Origin: JADJLQ01 sp034439915
GTDB lineage: Bacteria; Bacteroidota; Bacteroidia; Chitinophagales; Saprospiraceae
Assembly (NCBI GenBank): GCA_034439915.1
Contig: JAWXBI010000261.1
Location: 1 to 13,076, forward strand
Direction: 5' to 3'
DNA: 13,076 nucleotides
The notes beneath the pieces are model-generated. The model was not told the origin of the DNA. It ran no database searches and saw only the letters and a program-made list of their open reading frames with translations. Below, one piece after another: positions 1 to 5,946 of this stretch (position 1 is its first letter; every line of letters begins with the position of its first letter). A program made the position numbers and the translations under genes.

Positions 1-31
1 ATATTAATACAGCGGATGCATGGTATGATGA

Positions 32-365
32 GTCTTAATCCTTGTTTTAAGGGATGTGCCAATCGGCCTCCGGGCAACCGGAGTTACCGACTTCACCCCG
101 TCGATGTCTTAATCCTTGTTTTAATGGATGTGCCAATCGGCCCCTGTTGCCAATTTTGACACGACCGAGCTTACAAGCAGTCTTAATCCTTGTTTTAATG
201 GATGTGCCAATCGGCCTTGATTATAAAAAAAGCACTGGAGCAAAGACTAAAAGTCTTAATCCTTGTTTTAATGGATGTGCCAATCGGCCCAACGAAAAAA
301 CTAAACCCGTTGCATTTAGATGTCCGACGTCTTAATCCTTGTTTTAATGGATGTGCCAATCGGCC
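32..365 (-). CRISPR. CRISPR array, 5 repeats and 4 spacers visible
   Basis: Five 37-base repeats lie at 32-68, 106-142, 180-216, 253-289 and 329-365. On the plus strand each begins GTCTTAATCC and ends CCAATCGGCC. Four spacers of 37, 37, 36 and 39 bases separate them. Repeats 2-5 are identical; the leftmost has one change (T to G at repeat position 20), as is common at the leader-distal end. Read on the minus strand, the repeat ends in GGATTAAGAC, which gives an ATTAAGAC 8-base handle much like the ATTGAAAC handle of type I-B/III crRNAs. The minus strand can also form an imperfect hairpin (ATCC, bulged A, TT, loop AAAAC, AAGGAT) just before that handle. This supports minus-strand transcription, in line with the cas operon. 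Only 31 bases lie left of the first repeat, less than one spacer, so the array may extend out of the window. Confidence 0.97.
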
Positions 366-457
366 GGGTAGTTTGCTAATATATTCATTTTCAATGAAAT
401 AGATAGTTGTTTATGCATAAAAGAGTTCGGTTTTAATCAAAATAAATAGGTTTTTTC
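366..457 (-). promoter_or_regulatory. Probable CRISPR leader
   Basis: This is a 92-base AT-rich stretch between the cas2 stop and the repeat with the conserved sequence. If the array is read on the minus strand, this is the leader position: next to cas2 and opposite the degenerate repeat. New spacers would enter at 365/366. I could not identify a convincing -33/-7 promoter pair here, so the array may be transcribed from its own unseen promoter or by read-through from cas2. The call rests on position and composition, not on a recognised leader motif. Confidence 0.5.
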
Positions 458-946
458 TCATATAAAAACAGTATTTGGAGGATCTATAATTTGTTCAATA
501 TTAACATTTTTGCCAATCAGTTTCATGCTTCTTGCATCGCTAACATTTAATGGAACCAATATAATACTGTCCCTATTTTCATAAACATCATTGATCTCAG
601 TTAACGTAATCCGTATATCATCAAATTTCGGATGGTCGCTATGGCATAAAAATACAGACTTTTGTACACGGATGCATCCTTTACTCAGCAAATATTTGGC
701 GACCATCCGGCGCACTTTATGGTTTTCTATATCGTAAAGTATAAGATAGTTCATACTTATGGCTTTTACAGGTTTGTTTTTTATGATACCCAATATCAGT
801 TGTATGCGCTGGGGTAAGGGCAACAATTCGGTCCCATCTACCTTACTCATCTCATCTGCTGATTCCTGGACCACCGTAAATCCGCTCTCCCTGAGTTTCC
901 TGATGCGGGCGGTTAAATCATATTCCTTATTTGGTGGTCGCGCCAT
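458..946 (-). CDS. cas2: Cas2 with an N-terminal extension
   Basis: Cas2 is the small ferredoxin-fold dimer that bridges Cas1 dimers in the spacer integrase. The Cas2 core starts at Met65 (MNYLILYDIEN). It carries the beta-1 Asp (D72 in YDIE), then VRRMVAKYLLSKGCIRVQKS and a strand-like DSIILVPL, as in standard Cas2. The full frame is 162 residues, against roughly 90-100 for ordinary Cas2. The first 64 residues are a charged helix (about 10-20) and a Leu/Pro-rich linker (LPLPQRIQLILGII). An internal start at 754 would give a normal-length Cas2. I chose the long start because I recall similar extended Cas2 proteins in Bacteroidota type III loci, and because 946 lies 10 bases after the upstream gene's stop; neither start has a clear Shine-Dalgarno site. 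No cas1 accompanies it in the window. Family certain, start less so. Confidence 0.9.
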   Translation of the reverse strand: MARPPNKEYDLTARIRKLRESGFTVVQESADEMSKVDGTELLPLPQRIQLILGIIKNKPVKAISMNYLILYDIENHKVRRMVAKYLLSKGCIRVQKSVFLCHSDHPKFDDIRITLTEINDVYENRDSIILVPLNVSDARSMKLIGKNVNIEQIIDPPNTVFI

Positions 947-956
947 ACCAATTTAT

Positions 957-2186
957 TTAAGCCAATTGGCTTTTTAAAAGATCGGTCAACAATTTACTGA
1001 GTTCCTTATTACTTCCCGTTTTAGTAGTAGGTATTATACTCACTCCTTTTTTACCATAAAATACATTGATCTCTGTCCACAAATGACCGGCCTGTGCTTT
1101 TATTTGCCTTCCATAATGAATCGGGTCATTGCTGATCAATCTGGCGCCTACATCGGAAAACAAACCATCAATGGCAGCTATTATCTCCGCTAGTCTTTCG
1201 GGTTGTTCGTAGTGCTTTTCTTTTGGGGGAACCAACCGTTGTCCAACTTTAATTTTAATGGCATTCAAAACTTCGGTTGACAATTCTTGCCCATCGGACA
1301 CTCCAATATATGTAGTCTGTTTTTGTTCCCTTTGTGCTTTTTCGGCTTCCTTAATTTCTCCTTTTAATATATCCAAATGCTGGAAATCATCCGGAATTAC
1401 ATATTGTCCACTGTCTATCAATTGAGGACTGGGATTGTAATAGGCTTCGGTATCAAAACTAACGAAACAACACCGGGAAACATCATTAGTTTTGATATCC
1501 ACTGCGGCTCCTAAACGGTATAAAGCCGCAAGTTTTATACAAAAGGATTTATAAAACATACCATAATAGCCACTATCCGTTATCCTGTCTTTTAAACGGA
1601 ATAATACTTTCAGCCCATCGCCACCCGGAGAAGCAAACAATAACTCTACCCGCTCATCCTGCTTCAGCAAATCCCTGGTCTGCTGTATATTCAGTTCGTA
1701 CTCAGAGAGGTGATCAATGTCGATTAGAAAGCGTTCGGTAAAAACAAAATTTTCCTTTCGTCTTATCTTTGGATGAAAATGCCCACATAAGAGGTAAGGC
1801 AAAGCGGTTTTCATTTTTCGGTATTGGTTGGGATTGATTTCAGGATAACTGTTGTCTATTTCTAAAACTGTAAATTTATCGAGATTCAGCAACCTGTTGC
1901 GAATATGGGTTGCGACGCGCAGAATCCCGCTTTCCCCGGATTGTCGAACTACTTGTGTTAACTCATATTCTTTTGAAACCAAACTATATTTTTCGTATAA
2001 ATATTCCGCAGATAACGCACCGGTTATGGAATCGGATACAGTGGGCAACTGGGCCGGGTCGCCTATAAAAATAATTTTATCCTTTCGCTGCTTGTTTTGG
2101 GGAGCAAGAAAGGTCATTAGATCCTGTAACAAAATGCCTGATCCAAAGAGGAAAAAATCATTTTCCGAATATTTATCAGCAATCAT
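957..2186 (-). CDS. Helicase fragment fused to CAPP-like primase-polymerase (3' part of frameshifted gene)
   Basis: Residues 1-110 are the middle of a RecD2/Pif1-like SF1 helicase. Motif III is GDPAQLPTV (about 42-50), and ELTQVVRQSGESGIL (about 75-89) resembles the next helicase block. From about residue 120 the sequence becomes a BT4734/VirE-N-type primase-polymerase: LPYLLCGHFHPK, the likely metal-binding pair D156/D158 in FLIDIDHL, SPGGDGLKV (186-194) and VSRCCFVSFDTEAYYNP (236-252). This matches what I know as CRISPR-associated primase-polymerase type B, implicated in CRISPR adaptation. The C-terminal tail (GHLWTEINVFYGKKG) also fits my memory of that family. Helicase motifs V and VI and the first part of the PrimPol are missing, as if a deletion joined two genes. 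The ATG at 2186 is not a natural start: in-frame coding sense continues upstream to about 2306 and includes the Walker B motif YLIDEAS. Cas2 follows after 10 bases. Confidence 0.8.
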   Translation of the reverse strand: MIADKYSENDFFLFGSGILLQDLMTFLAPQNKQRKDKIIFIGDPAQLPTVSDSITGALSAEYLYEKYSLVSKEYELTQVVRQSGESGILRVATHIRNRLLNLDKFTVLEIDNSYPEINPNQYRKMKTALPYLLCGHFHPKIRRKENFVFTERFLIDIDHLSEYELNIQQTRDLLKQDERVELLFASPGGDGLKVLFRLKDRITDSGYYGMFYKSFCIKLAALYRLGAAVDIKTNDVSRCCFVSFDTEAYYNPSPQLIDSGQYVIPDDFQHLDILKGEIKEAEKAQREQKQTTYIGVSDGQELSTEVLNAIKIKVGQRLVPPKEKHYEQPERLAEIIAAIDGLFSDVGARLISNDPIHYGRQIKAQAGHLWTEINVFYGKKGVSIIPTTKTGSNKELSKLLTDLLKSQLA

Positions 2187-2284
2187 GGAAGCCTCATCTA
2201 TCAGGTATATTTGGTTAATATTTTCCCGCGTTTTTTCCAGGTTAAAGCGAAACTTGTATTGAATTTTGTCATCAATTTTTATTT

Positions 2285-2584
2285 CTATTTCATCAATCTC
2301 CTGAGGTTGTATATACCCCGGTGAATAGTGTTGCCTACAAAACCAGTTTTTTCGCTTAAAATTCTTGCCGCGCGGCCGGTAGGAGCCAGCAAAACAGGAT
2401 TTAACTTGAGGGGTTTTATATATTCTGCAATGGTTTTGGTAATTGTAGTTTTACCGGTTCCTGCATAACCTTTGAGCAGGAAGCACTTTTTATCCGACTC
2501 CAAAAAATCATGCAATGCCTGGAAATCTGTTTCCTGGTCGGAAGTAGGCTTAATTTTTTGTTTGGCAAATTCGGGTAATGGCAT
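2285..2584 (-). CDS. RecD2/Pif1-like helicase, N-terminal fragment (5' part of frameshifted gene)
   Basis: This 99-residue frame holds the start of an SF1 DNA helicase. A Q-motif-like region (SDQETDFQALHDFL) is followed by Walker A GYAGTGKTT (39-47), motif Ia LLAPTGRAARIL (65-76) and TIHRGIY (86-92). Such helicases then continue through a short acidic stretch to Walker B. Here the frame instead ends in RRLMK and a TAG, while the expected continuation (PQEIDEIEIK and onwards to IYLIDEAS) is found in the -1 frame from about 2306. It and the 957-2186 frame are therefore one gene broken by an apparent single-base loss, or a sequencing error. It lies 21 bases downstream of the Csx20-like gene, in the same operon. 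ATP binding is predicted, but no complete helicase is encoded. Confidence 0.8.
   Translation of the reverse strand: MPLPEFAKQKIKPTSDQETDFQALHDFLESDKKCFLLKGYAGTGKTTITKTIAEYIKPLKLNPVLLAPTGRAARILSEKTGFVGNTIHRGIYNLRRLMK
2288..2325 (-). other. Probable -1 frameshift junction inside helicase/primase gene
   Basis: On the minus strand the helicase reads correctly through TIHRGIYNL and then resumes one frame back at CCT CAG GAG (from 2306 downwards). No stop occurs in that second frame through Walker B into the primase-polymerase domain. A one-base deletion would explain it. An A6 run on the coding strand lies a little upstream (plus-strand T6 near 2350), where the second frame is also open. It is not placed as a classical X XXY YYZ slip heptamer in the zero frame, so programmed frameshifting has no strong sequence support. 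Confidence 0.7.
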
Positions 2585-2605
2585 TATAGCAAAATTAATA
2601 TGCGA

Positions 2606-2953
2606 TTAGTAGTGTCGGAACTGTGCAAATCCAAATTCAGATGTTGTTATGTTTTTTTTGACGATTACTTTTCTTTCCGTGGTGCTGGCTATGCAGGAGA
2701 TCCCAATGGCTGTTAACCGATTAACCAAACGATGGGTAAATACCAGCTCGCCCATGATATGCACTGCCAAAGGATTTATTTGCCTGATTTTTTGAACATA
2801 TCCATCAACCAATAAATCCAGATCATAATCCGTCATATTCGGGTCAATGGGTGGAAACGATAAATCTTCAATTGTTTGATAGTGGTCAAGGGCGGTTGTC
2901 ATCTGGTTGTCGGTCCAAAGATGGCTGGGGTGATTGCAGAGATTGAGGAGCAT
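2606..2953 (-). CDS. Csx20-like CRISPR-associated protein, putative ring nuclease
   Basis: A 115-residue protein with no signal peptide or membrane segment. It opens with a hydrophobic strand and an N-H-P motif (MLLNLCNHPS, 1-10), then shows VHIMGELVF (64-72), CIASTTER (87-94) and an aromatic/basic end (FAQFRHY). I recall the same layout in small proteins of type III loci: Csx15 opens with an S-H-P motif, and Csx20 has ATTKR followed by a terminal VRFR. These proteins have a Rossmann-like, CARF-related fold, and some are reported to cleave cyclic oligoadenylate. A ring-nuclease role, switching off the CARF effector of this operon, is inference. It lies 11 bases after the membrane-protein gene and 21 before the helicase fragment. 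The family placement is from memory of motifs, not a search, so the exact Csx number is uncertain. Confidence 0.6.
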   Translation of the reverse strand: MLLNLCNHPSHLWTDNQMTTALDHYQTIEDLSFPPIDPNMTDYDLDLLVDGYVQKIRQINPLAVHIMGELVFTHRLVNRLTAIGISCIASTTERKVIVKKNITTSEFGFAQFRHY

Positions 2954-2964
2954 ATAGTTACATG

Positions 2965-3339
2965 TTATTTAGTATCTGATCCCATATTCCATTTCGAATT
3001 AATTAACCAACGGGTAAAGCGGTTGACCTTACCGGTATGATTGGTATAAGCCACTGCCGATTGGGTAAAACTGATCAGTAATGCAAGCAGCACATAAGTC
3101 CAGCGATAATACCATTGATTATAGTACTTGAATAACAACCAGAGACAGAGTACACTCAATACTATACTGATACCCCAAATGCCCCAAATCACGGTTTTGA
3201 TACCAAAACGCAACATCAATTTTCTTGCAAGTAAGTTCCTTTCCTGTGCCGGGTGTTTAATCCGCAGATGGGTTGTATAACAATCCAGGAATTTGGTTGC
3301 TATTATTAGAAAGGTACTTATGATAAGGAGGAAAAGCAC
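2965..3339 (-). CDS. Small three-helix membrane protein of the type III operon
   Basis: A 124-residue protein beginning with GTG, whose first base is also the last base of the cmr6 stop (TAGTG). This coupling places it firmly in the Cmr operon. Three hydrophobic stretches look membrane-spanning: about 1-21 (LFLLIISTFLIIA), 46-70 (VIWGIWGISIVLSVLCLWLLF) and 79-98 (YVLLALLISFTQSAVAY). Basic residues between helices 1 and 2 and a basic C-terminal tail suggest a soluble loop and tail on the cytoplasmic side. The motif KFLDCYTTHL at the end of helix 1 and ERNLLARKLMLRFG just after it look conserved in style, but I do not recognise the family with confidence. No CARF, HEPN or nuclease motif is visible. 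It could be a membrane-acting effector or anchor, or simply a passenger; its function is unknown. Confidence 0.7.
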   Translation of the reverse strand: MLFLLIISTFLIIATKFLDCYTTHLRIKHPAQERNLLARKLMLRFGIKTVIWGIWGISIVLSVLCLWLLFKYYNQWYYRWTYVLLALLISFTQSAVAYTNHTGKVNRFTRWLINSKWNMGSDTK

Positions 3340-4550
3340 TATGGGATTTTACTCATGTAACCATAACCGACAGCAGTTTTTGCGCCGAGGCCGTGCTCTG
3401 TTAATGCTTCAATCAACCAATCTTCAAGTGTTTTGTCCCAAAACTGTTTTGTTTTCAAATTCCAGTTCTCCACTTTAGTAGCCAGTAAAAACTGAAAAGT
3501 TGTATTAGAAACTGTCAAAAAGAATATTGGCGTGGGGCTTTGAGTATCCGTAGGAGCTTCGTTTCCACTATAATATTTGGGATAATGTGGGTTCATAATA
3601 TCTACTTCAATCGTCGGTTTATGCGTTGGTAGAGCATCAAAAAACGTCACCTTGCCTTGCCTTTCTTCTCTGAAAGTTGATTTGTACGTTTTCTTTCTAT
3701 CTCCCTCTTCAACTGTTAATTCAGCGGGACATCCAAAAATTTCGCAAAATTCTGTGCTTGCTGAAATCGCTTTACCTTCATTATTTTCATACTCGGAAAA
3801 AATCACCCAAGACCTCAATACCCCTTTAATCGATGATGCCGGAATATATGGCACACCGTAGACATGGTGTAATGTGATGCCCGTTTCGTACACGCTGTGC
3901 CCACCCAATCCTGTAACGAAACGCCAATCCGGTTTGAATTTTGGGCTTAACAGCTGCCCCTCTTTGGGGAAAAGTAACCTGGCTGATTGGGCTTGGCGGT
4001 TGGCAAGTTGAGGTTCATTTATAGAGAAAAGATCTCCGAAATTGGTTTTTATGTTAATTGCCGGAACAACAACTTTCTTATCATTTCCTCTACTGCTTTC
4101 TATAGGTTTTGAGTTGAAAAATTTAAAGTGCATTTCATTTTCCTTATTGTCCTTGAAATCGTACCGAGCGAAACGATTAAGTTTCAAAGAAAAATTATCG
4201 CCATCCTCCAGCATGCAAGCCATTGTGTCGTTCGGCACCCTGGCTCTTCTTAATGAATAACTATCACCACTGTTTTCTTGTCTTCTTAGCATTTCTTCGT
4301 ATGTATTATTGTATTCTTCAACTTCTTTGGCCTTTTCCTTTTTGGCTTCTAATGCAGCTAAATCCGCAAAAAAAACCACCCCACCGACCATGATATTGAT
4401 CGCAGGATTACCTTCAAACTCACATTCCAGTTTGTCAAATTCTTTACTGATCTCAGGCATTTCTTTCTTTATCGGAATATCCTTCCCCTTGGAACGGATG
4501 TGCATGCGCTTATTTCTGATATGTAGGATACCTTTTTCCATATCGGTCAT
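3339..4550 (-). CDS. cmr6: Type III-B RAMP protein Cmr6, long form
   Basis: Cmr6 is the Cas7-like RAMP subunit that caps the far end of the Cmr backbone. The RAMP core is clear: GLGGHSVYETGITLHHVYG (214-232), PYIPASSIKGVLRS (234-247) and the C-terminal glycine-rich GLGAKTAVGYGYM (387-399). The protein is 403 residues; roughly the first 190 precede the usual core, making it long for the family. The extension begins with a beta-rich segment (GILHIRNKRMHI, LECEFEGNPA, NIMVGGVVFF) that could be an OB-like fold, then a charged helix (about 66-92) likely to form a coiled coil. The start at 4550 overlaps the cmr5 stop by four bases (ATGA). Its stop shares one base with the next gene's GTG start. The core assignment is secure; the role of the extension is not known. 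Confidence 0.95.
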   Translation of the reverse strand: MTDMEKGILHIRNKRMHIRSKGKDIPIKKEMPEISKEFDKLECEFEGNPAINIMVGGVVFFADLAALEAKKEKAKEVEEYNNTYEEMLRRQENSGDSYSLRRARVPNDTMACMLEDGDNFSLKLNRFARYDFKDNKENEMHFKFFNSKPIESSRGNDKKVVVPAINIKTNFGDLFSINEPQLANRQAQSARLLFPKEGQLLSPKFKPDWRFVTGLGGHSVYETGITLHHVYGVPYIPASSIKGVLRSWVIFSEYENNEGKAISASTEFCEIFGCPAELTVEEGDRKKTYKSTFREERQGKVTFFDALPTHKPTIEVDIMNPHYPKYYSGNEAPTDTQSPTPIFFLTVSNTTFQFLLATKVENWNLKTKQFWDKTLEDWLIEALTEHGLGAKTAVGYGYMSKIP

Positions 4551-4978
4551 ACATTTTCGTCTGCTTCCCCTTCAATCAAGCCTTCAGCAAATCGGCGGAG
4601 CCAATTAAGAAATGCGAGTATTTCTATGCAGAGGGCACGGTAATCAGGAGAATTTAGGTTAATAGCAGCTTCCGATAAATCATCAGATGGCGTTTCTCCA
4701 AGTAGCCATTTTTTATGTTCTTGTCGAAGCCAACTGTTTAAATCATCATATAACAATCCCCAGGAAGTTTTATTGCCTTCTTTATTTTTACTTTTTGAAA
4801 AAACGAAGCTAAGTGCGGCTCCCAAACCATTTGACTTAATCATCATGGGCAGTTTTTTTGCATAGGCTTTATATTCCTTTGCCTTCTTTCCACCAGTTTT
4901 TGATATAACTTGTGCTTTATCATAAGCAAATTTTGCCCGGGCCTGTTCCAGCCCTTTGACTGTTGAATTATCAACCAT
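4547..4978 (-). CDS. cmr5: Type III-B small subunit Cmr5
   Basis: Cmr5 is the small alpha-helical subunit that forms the inner filament along the Cmr4 backbone. The sequence TVKGLEQARAKFAYD near the start and KKLPMMIKSNGLGAALSFVFS are characteristic, followed by a helix-rich C-terminal half with conserved-looking Trp and Leu (SWGLLYDDLNSWL, FLNWLRRFAEGL). I place the start at the ATG at 4978, giving about 143 residues and an 8-base overlap with the cmr4 stop (ATGGTTGA). An ATG ten codons upstream at 5008 would add an MFYLIKIPKT leader not expected for Cmr5 and lengthen the overlap to 38 bases. The stop overlaps the cmr6 start by four bases, so translation of cmr4, cmr5 and cmr6 is probably coupled. 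Confidence 0.95.
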   Translation of the reverse strand: MVDNSTVKGLEQARAKFAYDKAQVISKTGGKKAKEYKAYAKKLPMMIKSNGLGAALSFVFSKSKNKEGNKTSWGLLYDDLNSWLRQEHKKWLLGETPSDDLSEAAINLNSPDYRALCIEILAFLNWLRRFAEGLIEGEADENV

Positions 4979-5936
4979 TGTTTTCGGGATTTTTATAAGG
5001 TAAAACAATCTTGGTTCGTAATAATCCTTTACCTAAAGTAGCATTGCCACCCAATTGGACAACAGGTGGCAAGCCGTCGATGAAAAATTTCATAATCGGA
5101 TCTGCCTTTTCATGGCGTTTCGTTTTATCGCTATTTTCGATCTTTACTTTTATATCTGCGCTGTTCAAAAATTCCGGACTTGCAAGAACGAGAGAATACA
5201 GCACACATTCGGCAGGTAAATACTCTTCTGTAAAGAGTGCCCCACTTTGAACTGTACCGGTCTCATTATCAATTTTGATACGGGTAATCACTTCCGTAGA
5301 GAGATTAACAAAGTCCTTAAAATCATTATCAGACAATAACAGTATATCTTTTTTTGCTTTTTCGTGCCAGAATGAACCGGAAACAAACAGGTTATCCGCT
5401 AACCAGTCTGCCAAAGATTTAGAACCAATCTTCAAATCAACCTTAATAGCTTTGTTGAAAGTGTATTCTTCCAACACAATATGTTTTCCAAAAGCCAGAT
5501 TGGTTTCGTCACTTAATGGAACTGCTTGATTGTCAGAAGCACTAATAATTCCATTTATTTCTATTTCAACTGAAAGCTTGAGGGCTTCAGAAAACTGCCT
5601 CAAGACTTTAGGGCAAATAATCCAGGCAAATACACCTTTCATGGATTTTACCGGGAAAAGCAGCAGGCGAGCATCCGTAAAACCCAGGGCTCCAGCGTGT
5701 TCATCGCCGTTTTCTTCAGGACCAAAGGCCTTGATGATGTCGTTTTTTTGGGTTTTTCCAACTTTTTCCTCGAAAGCCTCCCGTAACGCGCCTTTGAGCG
5801 AGGAGGCTTCTATTTTAGGAAAACTGGTGTGTCGTTCCCGCTGGATAGGGAGATCAACAATACCCAGAGAATCACCACTTCCGGCATGGAGTGGAGTTTC
5901 ACAGGTAAGGAATAATGGTCGTGCAAGTTGAAACAT
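4971..5936 (-). CDS. cmr4: Type III-B backbone RAMP protein Cmr4 (Cas7)
   Basis: Cmr4 forms the helical backbone that holds the crRNA and cuts the bound target RNA at regular intervals. The N-terminus LFLTCETPLHAGSG (8-21), then GIVDLPIQRER with Asp28 at the position of the known Cmr4 catalytic Asp, then ASSLKGALREAFEEK and the C-terminal QLGGNATLGKGLL all match the family. At 321 residues it is of ordinary length. Target RNA cleavage by the complex is therefore predicted to be intact. The gene begins 10 bases after the CARF nuclease gene and overlaps cmr5 by 8 bases. The split of cmr3 and cmr4 by an inserted CARF gene is the one departure from a simple cmr1-6 order. Confidence 0.97.
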   Translation of the reverse strand: MFQLARPLFLTCETPLHAGSGDSLGIVDLPIQRERHTSFPKIEASSLKGALREAFEEKVGKTQKNDIIKAFGPEENGDEHAGALGFTDARLLLFPVKSMKGVFAWIICPKVLRQFSEALKLSVEIEINGIISASDNQAVPLSDETNLAFGKHIVLEEYTFNKAIKVDLKIGSKSLADWLADNLFVSGSFWHEKAKKDILLLSDNDFKDFVNLSTEVITRIKIDNETGTVQSGALFTEEYLPAECVLYSLVLASPEFLNSADIKVKIENSDKTKRHEKADPIMKFFIDGLPPVVQLGGNATLGKGLLRTKIVLPYKNPENNG

Positions 5937-5946
5937 TTGATTTGCT

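Noticed and set aside
54..402. Plus-strand open frames over the array with a repeated LNPCFNGCANRP peptide
   Set aside because: The peptide repeat is just translation of the CRISPR repeat; the frames have no other protein-like feature.
2184..2186. ATG at 2186 as the true start of the primase gene
   Set aside because: It falls right after Walker B (LIDEASM), inside a helicase domain that clearly continues upstream in the same frame to about 2306.
2330..2365. Programmed -1 frameshift at the A6 run
   Set aside because: The run is not in the X XXY YYZ register for the zero frame, and helicase homology continues in the zero frame well past it to IYNL.
4979..5008. Upstream ATG at 5008 for cmr5
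   Set aside because: It adds ten atypical residues and a 38-base overlap with cmr4; the ATG at 4978 gives the usual Cmr5 N-terminus and a short coupled overlap.
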